Shown in pieces: positions 20,679 to 30,710 of a stretch of DNA of 64,000 nucleotides (positions are counted from its first letter, which is position 1; every line of letters begins with the position of its first letter). Source of the stretch: Flaccisagitta enflata. Lineage: Eukaryota > Chaetognatha > Sagittoidea > Aphragmophora. Both the position numbers and the translations under genes were made by a program. Location: assembly GCA_965153355.1 (NCBI GenBank), contig OZ231127.1:49104001-49168000 (forward strand). The letters are read 5' to 3'. Under the pieces are notes generated by a model. That model did no database searches. It saw only the letters and a program-made list of their open reading frames with translations, and was not told where the DNA came from.

Positions 20679-23390
20679 TCACGCAGATTCGGATCCTTTT
20701 TCGCGGGCATTTTTATTGTCATCAGTTTGTTTCCCCGCCGGGTTAGGTTCCGGATGCGCCAGAGGGTGATGGAAGCCGTTGCAGTTGTCGCAAGTGATCG
20801 TCGACGGACACGCCTTGGCAAGATGGCCTCCTTCAAGACATCTGAAGCAGATGCCCAAGTTTTTATTGAACTTCCGGCGGTCCGACGCGTTCGTCTCGCC
20901 GTAGGTGGGGCAATTTGCTAGACCGTGCTTTCCGTCGCAGCGGGGACAGAGGCCCGGCGCCGTTTTTGAAACCGGCGTCGGCATCGTATCCTTCCTTGCG
21001 GCGGCGTTGGCGGTTGTCGCGGAAATTTTGGCTGATGCGGCAGGTTTGTTTTGATTGTTGTTGCGATGGTATCCTGATAACATTTCAGAAATGGTTTGCT
21101 CTTCATCAATGAATTCAAGAAAATCAGCAAATCTCAAATCTGAATCATTCTTCTTTCTATACCTCACAACTTTCTTTGCCCACTTATCTTTTAGGAATGG
21201 GAGCTTCTTCTCGACGATCGTCTTGACCACCAACTTGTTCTCGAAGTCGTCCGCCTTTTTGGTCTCGACCGCGAATGAATGGACGCTCACCAATCGCGCA
21301 TAGAAGTCGAGCATCCCGTTGTGGTCCTTTTCGTCGATTGTTTTTCCTTGCAGAACTTCGTCAAGCATCTCCAACGCGGTTTCTTGGCGCATCCCGAACT
21401 TTTTTGTCAGCTTCTCCACCGCCTCGTTGACGGCCGACTCCGACTTCCTCAGCGTTTCCGCTTCGATTATTTTGAAGGCGGATCCTTCAAACCAATGCTG
21501 CATCTCGTTCAGCATCTGTCTCCTGGATACGCCCGGGATCTCCATCGCCTTGTTGAAGATTTTCATGTGCTTTTCAAAGTCCATTCTTTTGGCAGTGCTT
21601 CCGGAGAACTTTTTGGCGGGTCTAGCCTCTTTCAGCTGTTGGCTGGCTGTTTGCTTCAGCGCTGCTTCCAATTGTTGTTGCTGCAGTCTCAAGATGCTCG
21701 TCATTAGCATATTTGAAGCACTCAAGGCGCAGCTGCTCGCGCCGCTGGAAGCTATCGACGGCGCCTTCGAACGGGTTGATGATGATCTCGACACGATTGA
21801 CGAGCGGCTGGGGCTTCTCGATCTTTGCGGATGCACTGATGCCGATGCGTTTGTCTTTACCCCCGGCTTCTCGTCTTTCGTCTTGATTTCTCTCTTCGTT
21901 TTTTCTGGTTCTCCTGATTCCACATTTTTCGGCTTCACGTCACCCAATTTGCGGAAAGGCATTGTCGGTGGTTTTTTGACCTTCTTTTTTACCTCCTTTC
22001 CCTTTTTTGGGTCTTCGACGTTCAGCTTCTTTTTTGACTTCCGCAGTGGATCCTGTAGCGATCTCTCTGGGATTGACGGCGTCTTTGTCCTCACCTCCTT
22101 CTTGGCTGTCGACGTCGGTCTCGACATCACTCCGTTCACCCAAGCGCTCGTCAATGCATCCGGAGTTTCGCCACCGAATGCTGCACCTGCGGCGGTCATC
22201 TCCAGTCCGGCGCCGGCATCTCTCGACTTTTCTCCCTCATCGGCGGCGCCGCTCGCCGTCGATTGGTCGTCTTCGGCGGCTATCATTGCCTGCAGTTCCG
22301 CCGCATTTTTATTAATGTTTTCCATTTCTTTTTTGTGGAGGGTTTTGTCGAGGTCTTTTTGCCTTTGTATGTCTTGGATTATGCTCTGATGGAAAGCAAT
22401 ATCCGCGTCTGCTTGTGCGTCGTTGAACTTGATTCGATCTTTTTCAGCTTCCCTTTTTCTTTGTCTGTCTTTCTCCACTTGCTGTGACATCACCGTCGAC
22501 GTTTTACTCCTCTGAGATCCCTTTTTTGACGACTTTGTTGAATGTGTCGTCGACTTAGCCTTTTCCGCGTCATCCTCACGTTTAGGATCAGCACGAGGAG
22601 CAGTGGAGGTGGTCACACTTTGAGGCTTTTCAGCCCCTTTGTCCTTCTCATCGGTTTCTGCCGCTTTCCGCCGTTTGTCCTCAAACAATTGAAAACCGGG
22701 TGGAAGTGGTCGCGGCCGCGTGGAGTCTTCCGTTGTGGGCGCTGCCGCCGCCGTGGGGGGTGTTGCTGGAGGAGGAGGAGGAGGAGGATGTGACGGGGGT
22801 TGGCGTTTTTCCGGCGTCTGACTGCCGACGACATTCTCGAGCGCCTTCTTTCCGGCAGTCACGGTCAACGACACTTTTTTCCTCAATGAGTTCAACATCG
22901 ACGCCGGTGGTGTATTTTTCGGAGGCGCCGTCTCCTTTGTCACTTCCGGTTTCTCCTTTCCTTCCTCTTCGCCTTCACCTTTTCCGCTCGTCCTGCTTTT
23001 GTGCAGCAGCGATAATCTCCCCAACACTCCAACGTCTGCCGCCGGGTCGTCAACTACTTCGTCGACGTCCCCTGCCGATTGCGTCTTGAAGTGCGCCTCG
23101 AGCTTTAGCTTGTAGCAAACCATGTCCTGCATCAATTGTTCGGCCGTTTCCTTGGCGTTGGGCTCGTCCTCAATTTTGCAGGCATTGTATTCGTCTAATC
23201 GTTTCTCGTAGAGGTCGCAGAAGGAGTTGCTTTTCGAGTTTAATTCAATCTGCGCTTCCTTCGACGGCGTTTTTGTCGCGTGGTCGAAGGCGAGCGTCAT
23301 CGAATTAAAGCTTTTCTCCAATTCTCGCCTCACGTATGAAATGATGCGTAGGTCCCATACAGCGGCTTCAATCGGTTTGATATTCGCCAT
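20679..23390 (-). CDS. gag: BEL/Pao gag polyprotein
   Basis: 903 residues from an ATG at 23390 in a good context (ACAATGG). The protein forms the particle that packages element RNA. It opens with a short helical region, followed by a long, low-complexity, Pro/Thr/Lys-rich and charged coiled-coil-like middle (about residues 310-390). A DUF1759-like capsid region lies at about 595-760. Three zinc knuckles lie near the end: Cys815-Cys818-His822-Cys827, Cys848-Cys851-His856-Cys861, and a BEL-typical third one with Cys867-Cys870 followed by HH and a distal His879. At 903 residues it is longer than many BEL gag regions, mostly because of the middle. It ends in UGA followed by CAU, and pol continues in the same frame. 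In most BEL/Pao elements gag and pol form one ORF, so this stop is either a readthrough site or a mutation (CGA to UGA at a CpG would suffice). Confidence 0.92.
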   Translation of the reverse strand: MANIKPIEAAVWDLRIISYVRRELEKSFNSMTLAFDHATKTPSKEAQIELNSKSNSFCDLYEKRLDEYNACKIEDEPNAKETAEQLMQDMVCYKLKLEAHFKTQSAGDVDEVVDDPAADVGVLGRLSLLHKSRTSGKGEGEEEGKEKPEVTKETAPPKNTPPASMLNSLRKKVSLTVTAGKKALENVVGSQTPEKRQPPSHPPPPPPPATPPTAAAAPTTEDSTRPRPLPPGFQLFEDKRRKAAETDEKDKGAEKPQSVTTSTAPRADPKREDDAEKAKSTTHSTKSSKKGSQRSKTSTVMSQQVEKDRQRKREAEKDRIKFNDAQADADIAFHQSIIQDIQRQKDLDKTLHKKEMENINKNAAELQAMIAAEDDQSTASGAADEGEKSRDAGAGLEMTAAGAAFGGETPDALTSAWVNGVMSRPTSTAKKEVRTKTPSIPERSLQDPLRKSKKKLNVEDPKKGKEVKKKVKKPPTMPFRKLGDVKPKNVESGEPEKTKREIKTKDEKPGVKTNASASVHPQRSRSPSRSSIVSRSSSTRSKAPSIASSGASSCALSASNMLMTSILRLQQQQLEAALKQTASQQLKEARPAKKFSGSTAKRMDFEKHMKIFNKAMEIPGVSRRQMLNEMQHWFEGSAFKIIEAETLRKSESAVNEAVEKLTKKFGMRQETALEMLDEVLQGKTIDEKDHNGMLDFYARLVSVHSFAVETKKADDFENKLVVKTIVEKKLPFLKDKWAKKVVRYRKKNDSDLRFADFLEFIDEEQTISEMLSGYHRNNNQNKPAASAKISATTANAAARKDTMPTPVSKTAPGLCPRCDGKHGLANCPTYGETNASDRRKFNKNLGICFRCLEGGHLAKACPSTITCDNCNGFHHPLAHPEPNPAGKQTDDNKNAREKGSESA

Positions 23391-23486
23391 TGTATCTGTT
23401 GTTACCTATGTGTTGTGCTCATGTATGGTAGGGAGAAATAATATGTGGTTAGCAATTTTTTACCAGCGGCTTTGGTGTTTAAATAC
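23391..23486 (-). promoter_or_regulatory. 5' leader of the BEL/Pao element
   Basis: A short 96-bp leader separates the 5' LTR from the gag ATG. It contains a donor-like CATAG|GTAAC at 23406-23404 on the minus strand, which could pair with the acceptor-like site at 16591. I could not identify a convincing tRNA primer binding site next to the LTR; TGGTAAAAAATTGC, 22 bp in, is only a weak candidate. Confidence 0.5.
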
Positions 23487-24038
23487 TGTAAAGAACCGTA
23501 GAAAATACTGTCTCGTACCGTCGTCAGGATCTTGTCGTCCACGCAACTTCCGGTTGAAGACGCCACGTCCGGTCTGAAGACGCCATCACTACGCCAATCG
23601 CGCTGATAACGTCACTTCCGGTGGCGTTGGTCCCATCGTCAGTCTGTGGATGTTATCACTGATATCTAGGTAAGAAAGTGTATTTAAACTATTATATACA
23701 GAAAGAGAAAGAAGAAGAAACAAAAGAGAGAGGGGGGAAAGGATTGGTTAATGTCTATATCTAACTAGCTAGTGTGTACCATCAATAACTACCTCAATCA
23801 ATTCAACCAATTGTCAACAAATATAGCCAAGTACACTCACCACAGGTTCCACTGTAATCCCCAAAGTGCTTCCAGGTTGAATTGCTTGTTAAAATACACT
23901 GATTAACTGAAAGAAAGAATGCATCCAGATAATCAAATATATCAACGCAAGCAAGAAAATAGTAACGCCAACGAAAGGACAATGAAATTGATCGCAGTAC
24001 AAAGGCGCCAAATGCCAAAATATCAACGATATTCCACA
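23487..24038 (-). repeat. 5' LTR of the BEL/Pao element
   Basis: 552 bp, nearly identical to 13836-14387. On the minus strand it holds a TATATAA box (23698-23692) that would drive the genomic RNA. A strong donor-like TGTG|GTGAGTG (about 23840) lies upstream of that box, outside the transcript it would start. Confidence 0.95.
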
Positions 24039-24043
24039 GTCAT

Positions 24044-24435
24044 CGACCCCCTCGGGGCCGCTGTCCAAAAATTAAATGTGTTCTTATTTCTAAGCAATGG
24101 TCAAGATTTTTGTAACGAAAGTAAAGATACTGCAGATGTCGTCTACATTTAGAAATACAGGGAATTTAGTACCCATAGCAAAAAACGACTATCATTGAAA
24201 ATTTTTACTATCGAAATTGTCATTAAATCTTATTCCTGGGCCAGACTGAATATAACGAATTGCCGTTCCCTCTTGACATTTAAGTGCAAATCAACTTTTT
24301 TTGGCATCAGTTGATAGTAAGATTTGAAGGTTCAGTTGATTGATGATTCTCTGATCCAGTGGGGGACCGTGATTCTTTGCCAAAAGGATGCTCATCAATG
24401 GGACACCTAGATATGCAACTATATCAAACCCATTT
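24044..24435. other. Right remnant of foldback FB3, then unique sequence
   Basis: cgaccccctcggggccgctg (to about 24068) completes the FB3 arm broken by the retrotransposon. From there to 24435 I see no gene and no repeat family. Confidence 0.55.
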
Positions 24436-24656
24436 TTGGTCGCGTGCACGCGACTCTACAACCCGCTTTGTCCGTCGGTCGGTCGGTCGGTTGGTTGGTC
24501 GGTTGGTTGGTTGGTCCGTTACACTTTACTTTTTTTTATGATTTTATTTCTTTAACCTCACTGCTCCTGCCCAAATGGTCTGGTGACCTCAAATATGGCC
24601 CCTGCCCACCCGCACGCGACTTCAGTAGCCGTGTATCCGGCCTTGTTTCATGACAC
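24436..24656 (+). mobile_element. GTCGCG-palindrome family, complete copy
   Basis: Starts with ggtcgcgtgcacgcgactctaca. A (GGTC/GGTT)n core follows, then cactgctcctgcccaaatgg, ggtgacctcaaatatggcc and a right end cccgcacgcgact followed by gtagccgtgtatccggcc and ttgttt. The left palindrome and the right CGCACGCGACT form subterminal inverted repeats. No coding capacity. Confidence 0.75.
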
Positions 24657-24794
24657 GGCAAAGTGATGGAAAAATATTGCAGCACTACTTCGTTTGATTT
24701 TCCTGATTTTCCTGTTCAAACAAGCAGTATTCAAGCCAGTCAAAGACTCAAACTTTAGCACTTTCGAAAGAGCTGAATCCCTGTCCCTCAGGTG

Positions 24795-24796
<2 letters not shown>

Positions 24797-24850
<54 letters not shown>

Positions 24851-24896
24851 ACTCACTCACTCACTCACTCACTCACTCACTCACTCACTCACTCTC
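24797..24896. repeat. (CT)n plus (CACT)n microsatellite
   Basis: Pure CT repeat to 24845, then about 12 copies of CACT/ACTC. Confidence 0.95.
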
Positions 24897-25104
24897 TCTG
24901 GGGACAGCTCGTAATTTAGATTTTTCTAATATGCGTAATTTAGAATTGGCCTTTTGTGCGTTACTTAGATTCTAAGTTATGAACATTTTTTTATGCGCGC
25001 TCCTTAGAATCTTAAGAATGTCTGTCTTTCTATCCTTTCTTCATTACTTAGAATCTACTTAGAATGTCTCTCTATCTCTTGCTCTCTTGCTCTTTCGCTC
25101 TTGC

Positions 25105-25128
25105 TCTCTTGCTCTCTCTCCTCTCTTG

Positions 25129-25179
<51 letters not shown>

Positions 25180-25200
25180 TTCTCTCTCCTCTCTCCTCTT
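25105..25200. repeat. (CT)n microsatellite
   Basis: CT-rich tract with tcttgctctc and ctcctctc interruptions. Confidence 0.9.
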
Positions 25201-25214
25201 TTTTATGTGCTTTT

Positions 25215-25660
25215 TGGGCAGCGGCCCCAAACGGCCGGTGTCCTGTAGGACACAGGGGGCAAATTCATACATACGTCCTTCTGTCCGTCCCCCCCCCCGC
25301 CTCCTTAGGCCAGAAACCTCAAACCCTATTGAATAACATGGAAAATTGACAAAAACTAAAAAAAACAAAAATTTTCATGGAATAACATGAAAAATTGAGA
25401 GAAAATGCAAAAATGCAAAAATCCCCAGTATTTAACATGGACAATAAATGAAAAATAAAGAAAATGCAAAAATTCCCATTAGATAGCATTGGAAATTGAC
25501 AAAAAAGGAAAAAATCTCATAAAATAACAAAAAAATTCACCCCTGTGTCCTACAGGACATTGGCTTTTTGGGGCCGCTGCCATGCTCACACTCAGCTTTC
25601 ACTAAATCACTCCCAGCAGGGCATTGGGTACCGCTGAACATGTGGGATCCTTGGATGACT
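25215..25660 (+). mobile_element. Foldback-like element FB4
   Basis: Left inverted repeat ggcagcggccccaaac with gtcctgtaggacacag (25217-25255); right inverse ctgtgtcctacaggac and ggggccgctgcc (25545-25582). The interior holds degenerate repeats of aataacatggaaaattgac, unlike the inner repeats of FB1 or FB7. An outer arm gcagggcattgggtaccgctg lies to about 25645. The conserved ends with an unrelated tandem interior repeat the family pattern. Confidence 0.65.
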
Positions 25661-25671
25661 AATTGTTAGTG

Positions 25672-25911
25672 TGACTTTTGAGTCATAGACACACGACTCT
25701 ACACCTTGTCATGTAAGTTGGTCCGTCCGTTGGTCCGTCGGTCTGTCGGTCCATCGGTCCGTCGGTCCGTCGGTCTGTCGGTCCATCGGTCCGTCGGTCC
25801 GTCGGTCCGTCCATCACATTTCTGAATTGTTAGTATTTTTTGCATTACTGCTCCTGCCCAACCATCCGCGAATGTCCTGCCATGTATCCAGCCTTGTTTA
25901 ACTGACAATGC
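25672..25911 (+). mobile_element. GTCGCG-palindrome family, diverged copy
   Basis: Left end tttgagtcatagacacacgactctaca (palindrome decayed), long (GGTCCGTC)n core at 25710-25812, then actgctcctgcccaac and catgtatccagccttgttt. Confidence 0.65.
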
Positions 25912-25957
25912 AGGGTCGAATGGACACAGCATTTGTTAAGGTTGCATTTCCGTAACT

Positions 25958-26300
25958 CAAGGCCAGATACACGGCTACCTTAGTCGCGTGCGGGTTCGCA
26001 GGAGCAGTGTTGGAGAAGGTCACTAGGGCATCTGAGCAGGAGCTGTATGCTCAAAAAGCGCAAAAATGCCAAAAAAGTACCAAGGGGATCGACCAACCGA
26101 CGGACCAACATAGCGGGTGTAAAGTCCCGTAGCATATGACTAAAAACACAATGAGAAGTAAAACTTTTTTCAGAAGGGGTACCTGGAAATTGGAGGATTT
26201 TGTTAGAAGATCTTGGAGGAGGAAAGGGAAAGAGAATAAAAAATAAACAAGGCTGGATGCAGGGCACTCCAGTCACAGACGGTTAGGCAGGAGCAGATAT
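25958..26300 (-). mobile_element. GTCGCG-palindrome family copy plus an extra head fragment
   Basis: A minus-oriented copy runs from aaggccagatacacggctac to gtaaagtcccgtagcatatg (25958-26148), with a short minisatellite core. A second head fragment (aacaaggctggatgcaggg) lies at 26248-26300. Confidence 0.6.
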
Positions 26301-26504
26301 CTACATTGACCATAGATTCTAAGTTATGCAGGGTCGTCTTTTAGATTCTAAGTTATAGTACGTACTCTGAATACTTTTTATGAAAAATGCCATTAAGAAA
26401 GCTATAGTTTTTGTCCATGAGTCTATGTTTGTTTGTTTTATTGGTGCTGCTTTTGGTTAAGAAATCTACTTTTTACTAAATATGGCATTAAAAAAGCCGT
26501 TTAT

Positions 26505-26783
<279 letters not shown>

Positions 26784-26999
26784 CTAAATAGATTCTAAGT
26801 AATGAACAAAGGATAGAAAGACAGACATTCTAAGTTATAAACATTTTAATATGTTTGTAACTTAGATTCTAAGTTATGAACATTCTTGAAGGGGCGTAAT
26901 TCAGATTCTAAATTACGATACGCACTCCTCTCTCTCTCTCTTGTCCTTTTTTCACCTGTTTCTCAAGAGGCGAGTCAGTAGACGACGAGATTTGTCGAT

Positions 27000-27420
27000 G
27001 CCATTACTTGGCACTGACGGATAAGGCCGTAAGAGGTGCCGTCATCTTGTGACGGAAACCGGTGAGTCACCGGCGGTGACGTGGACAGGTGACGGAAAAA
27101 TGTGACGTGAACATGTGACGGAAACAGATGACGTGGACTGGTGATGGCGACAGGTGATTGCAACAGGAAATGGACAGGTGACGGAATCAGGTGATGGCGA
27201 CAGGTGATGGATACAGGTGGCGTAAACGAACCACAGCTAGTGATGATGGTAACAGGTGACGCAACCAAATGGCGTTAAAAGATGCACGTTGGCAAAGACT
27301 ACAAAGCAAGAGACGTGGATTGGTAATAGGAACAGCTTATTAACATATTTGACGATGGACAGCTGATGTCAACATGTTAAGGAAACCGGTGACGTCGACG
27401 CAAGATGGCAACAAGAGATG
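27000..27420. repeat. Degenerate minisatellite, ACAGGTGACGG-like unit
   Basis: Words such as ggtgacgtggacagg, gtgacggaaacag and ggtgatggcgacagg recur at 12-18-bp spacing over 400 bp with frequent substitutions. Confidence 0.7.
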
Positions 27421-28340
27421 AAAATATGTTTACCCTCTTAGAAAAAAGTATACCTACACCTTCTACCAAAGATATCTCAGCTTCTAAAATCGCTAGAGAG
27501 ATTCTTTTAAAGGAAAATTCTCTTTATCAAAAAATCTAAAAGATGAAATCATCCTGGTTCCTGTGGTTTTGATCGTTTGGAAATTGCGGAAAAAACTATA
27601 AACTTATTACCAAATCACTAAATTGCTTACAAATGAGAAGACTAGATCATCCATGATTAAGAAGAGTGGCTTTTAAAAAATGCTTCCAAAAGCTTTAACA
27701 GGATTGTTCAGTTACAAAGCATCACACTTTAATTACTAATATTTTCAGTATGATGAATCCATAGGTATTAAGTCAATAAATAAAATTATGCCGCAGGTGT
27801 AGGTATAATTTTTTCTAAGGTGGTACTGCACAAGCGATAAAGGTGAACGAACTTAGCAACGAAAGAGTACTGTTTCAGGATCCTTTTGACTCTTGTTTTG
27901 ACAAAGTTAACGACGTGCGACTGAAACAATTCCCACACAAAGGCACACTCGCTAATGAGAGACTGCACATTCAAGGCGACTCAAAGCGAAAACATCGACG
28001 AAGTTGTATAGAATTACTTCCGAATGCAACAACGGACATTAGCGCTCGTAACAATCAAGGAAATTGGTTCCGGTTCGAACAAAATGATAAGGTTTTTCAT
28101 TGTTCAAGAAATTTAGAAAAGAACATTCAAGTGCCATTCTCTACTTATAATTGGAAAAAGTGTCAAGGTTAGTGATGAATATCTACTATCATGAAGGCAG
28201 CGAGAATTCATATAGTAAAATTAGTCGGACAGGAAAGGTTCAATCGTAGTGGTCATTGGACTTTGATGGACTTTGATGGACAGCGGGAAACAGATAGTTT
28301 TATACTTTCAGAGTCATTGCAAGTGTGGTAAAATGACATA
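27421..28340. other. No gene seen; one unrecognised 109-codon frame
   Basis: The plus-strand frame 27843-28172 has non-repetitive composition, but no motif I recognise, no obvious splice sites and no neighbour context. I leave it uncalled. Confidence 0.35.
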
Positions 28341-28498
28341 AAAAACGAACTTTTGTCATGGAAGTCACACACATTTGTATTGATTGAAAATACGAATTTT
28401 CGAGCTTCATAGAGTGCCCATCATTCAGGTAAAACCCATAAATTCGTATTTTCAATTGATACAAATGTGTGTGACTTCCATGACAAAAGTTCGTTTTT
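28341..28498. repeat. Hairpin: 59-bp inverted repeat with ~40-bp loop
   Basis: Arms 28341-28399 and 28440-28498 match at all but two positions by eye (aaaaacgaacttttgtcatgg against ccatgacaaaagttcgttttt at the outer ends). The loop is about 40 bp. It could be a tiny MITE or a source of a structured transcript. Confidence 0.85.
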
Positions 28499-28799
28499 AA
28501 TAGATAGTTTTATGATTATCATTATTATTCTAACGGTTTTTTTTCAATTCCTTGAGTTACTAGGACTGTCTTGCGCCAATGGTAACGTTTTGACATCGCA
28601 ATAAGGATACCATCGGTGAAAAAAGGATCAGTAGAATAGAACCAAAATCAATTCTTCATCGGGAAAAAAGTCGAAGTCAGTCTTCAACTTTTTGACATAT
28701 CTGAGAGGATTGGGTGCTGGCAGATCGTCAACGATCTCCCACGCCACAATTTTTATACAAATTCTCATAAGGTCGTCTACGATCTCACGGCACTTTGTA

Positions 28800-29020
28800 T
28801 TTTAGCATTGACGATGTCTCGGTACTTCAAAATAAAACACTTTGATTTTTTTTCATCCTTTCATTGACGATGTGGCGAGTGACGATCTCCCGATACTGCA
28901 ATAAAAAACACTTAGATATTTTTTCCTCTGTAAACTGACAATGTGGCAAGTGACGACCTCCCGTTACCAAGAAACTAAAAAACTTGTAATATTTCTCTCT
29001 ACTAACTGACGATCTGACAA
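28800..29020. repeat. Degenerate ~63-bp tandem repeat
   Basis: Three to four units each carry ctgacgatgtggc, gacgatctcccg and aaaacactt followed by a T-rich tract and CTCT. Confidence 0.65.
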
Positions 29021-29126
29021 GCCAATGATTTAAAAGAAAAGAACAATTATTCAACATGAATCTTAATAATATGATCAATTGACCAAAGAACACAGCATGG
29101 TAAGAATGATTCTGCATACAAGAAAC

Positions 29127-29128
29127 CG

Positions 29129-29219
<91 letters not shown>

Positions 29220-29285
29220 CGTTGTTATCGTTGTTGTTGTTGTCATTGTTGTTGTCGTTGTTGTCGTTGTTGTTGTTGTCGTCGC
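29127..29285. repeat. (GTT)n microsatellite
   Basis: About 90 bp of pure GTT followed by GTC/ATC-interrupted repeats. Confidence 0.95.
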
Positions 29286-29725
29286 ATGTGCTTACAAGAT
29301 ACAAATGATACATCCTTAACAGAATGCTTTCTACAGAATAATCATGTTATATGACGATCAACGACGCCATTGAGATCGTCAATGAATTTGCCAAAGTATG
29401 GGTTTTTCAGTTTTTCACCACTTCGTCAGCGACCTGTTGAGTATTTGATTATAAAAAAACTTTGAAAAAAAAAATGACGATGTGACGGCACGCCTCCATC
29501 TGAGAGAAACATGGTTTTCATTTTCTTATAGAGAAGTTGGGCATCTCCATCGACCGATTGCACCCTCAAACAAAAATGATAGGGTGAGTAAATTTGTTAA
29601 TTCGTTTTCATTTGGCACGAAGCAAAATGCTCTACGACAGATATTTTTCGCGTTATGATTTTTAAAAGATTTATTTACGAAAAATTCAAATTGATTCTTT
29701 TTATTTTGATTTTAAGTAGGATCAA
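29286..29725. other. No gene seen
   Basis: AT-rich sequence; short phrases about gacgatgtgacgg echo the tandem array to the left. No coding signal. Confidence 0.4.
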
Positions 29726-30165
29726 TAAAGGAGTGTATCTATGCTTGTTTGAGCATGCAAATACAAGAAAACATGTTCATGACCATAGCTGCTCATCTGT
29801 GAGGGTGTTTTTGAGCAATCTAGCTCATTTAGCTCATTTAGCTTAGTCTTTTTTTTTTATTCTAAATGCGATGAATGAATAAGTATTTAGATACACGTTT
29901 AAGCAAGCAGATAAAAAAAAAAAAACATGTCAGTGAGCATAGCTGCTCATCTGTGAGGGTGTTTTTACACATTTTAACTCACTTAGCTCATTTAGCTCAT
30001 TCTCTTTTTTTTTTCTGATTTTTAATGGGATAAATAAATAAAAAATTTTATGTGAGCATGCAAATACAAGAAAGCATGTCAGTGAGCGTAGTTGGTTGTC
30101 TGGTTGAGTGATTTTGAGCATTTCAGCTCATCTAGCTTGTTTGACTCAGCCCTATTTTTCTCTCG
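29726..30165. repeat. ~152-bp tandem repeat, three units
   Basis: Each unit contains catgtcagtgagcatagctg, ctcatctgtgagggtg, agctcatttagctcatt and a poly-T stretch. Unit starts are near 29774, 29925 and 30077. The third unit is the most diverged. Confidence 0.85.
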
Positions 30166-30710
30166 TTTTCAGTGCAATCAATACATACAATTACACTTGA
30201 TTTGATCTAACAAAAAAAAAAAAAGATTTGCAGTGACTGAAGACAAAAGCTCGGTGAAAAATGACCAATGCTTACGACTTTTTTCCTTACGGCAACAGCC
30301 GCCATTACTGATACTACACACTTCTAAGCATCCATTGATTATGGAAGTGCCCATTTTCATCCCTTATTGATTGACATGAAGTTTAATGAAATAAAGAAGA
30401 AATAAAGATTCTGTAATTGCCTCCTCCAAAAGACATGAAGCATTAAATATATTCCCAGGACAGTTAAAGCCGTAACCACGACATGTGATGTTCCAAATTC
30501 ATGATATAGTTCATTAGTTCGTTTGGGCAAGTTATAGGACTGTTGACAGCAATTAGTCAACTAAATCTTTCCACAATCTACCCTTTTCGGCCTAAATTTG
30601 AGATATGTGATATCTTTTTGCCCTATCTTTTGGCCCTATCTTTTGGTCACTTCGTCAAAGGAAGCCAAAGAAACAGAGGCTTCATGTTTTCTCCAATGAA
30701 TAGCTGTAAA
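30166..30710. other. No gene seen
   Basis: AT-rich DNA between a tandem array and a TIR element, with no motif or long frame. Confidence 0.4.

Larger units (their letters stand above)
13836..24038 (-). mobile_element. BEL/Pao LTR retrotransposon, full length, minus orientation
   Basis: The 10,203-bp element has two 552-bp LTRs beginning TGT and ending ACA, and is flanked by the 5-bp direct repeat GTCAT (13831-13835 and 24039-24043), the duplication length typical of BEL/Pao. Its internal domain order on the minus strand is gag (DUF1759-like region and CCHC knuckles), protease, reverse transcriptase with YIDD, RNase H, H2C2/DDE integrase and DUF5641, then a third long ORF. I see four differences between the LTRs by eye (about 99.3% identity), implying a recent insertion. 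Long frames are unbroken apart from in-frame UGA codons. It is more GC-rich than its surroundings. Confidence 0.95.

Noticed and set aside
16809-20681. Selenocysteine or reassigned UGA as explanation of the in-frame stops
   Set aside because: Nothing in the window shows a SECIS element, and UGA also ends ORF3 normally; readthrough or mutation is simpler.
23440-23486. tRNA primer binding site next to the 5' LTR
   Set aside because: No 15-18-bp stretch beginning TGG directly follows the LTR; the only TGGT word is 22 bp away and I cannot match it to a tRNA by eye.
24845-24893. CACT repeats as telomere-like DNA
   Set aside because: The unit is not a known telomeric repeat and the tract is short and continuous with a CT microsatellite.
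27843-28172. 109-codon frame as a small gene
   Set aside because: No recognised motif, no start or splice context and no conservation evidence available; length is within chance for the window.
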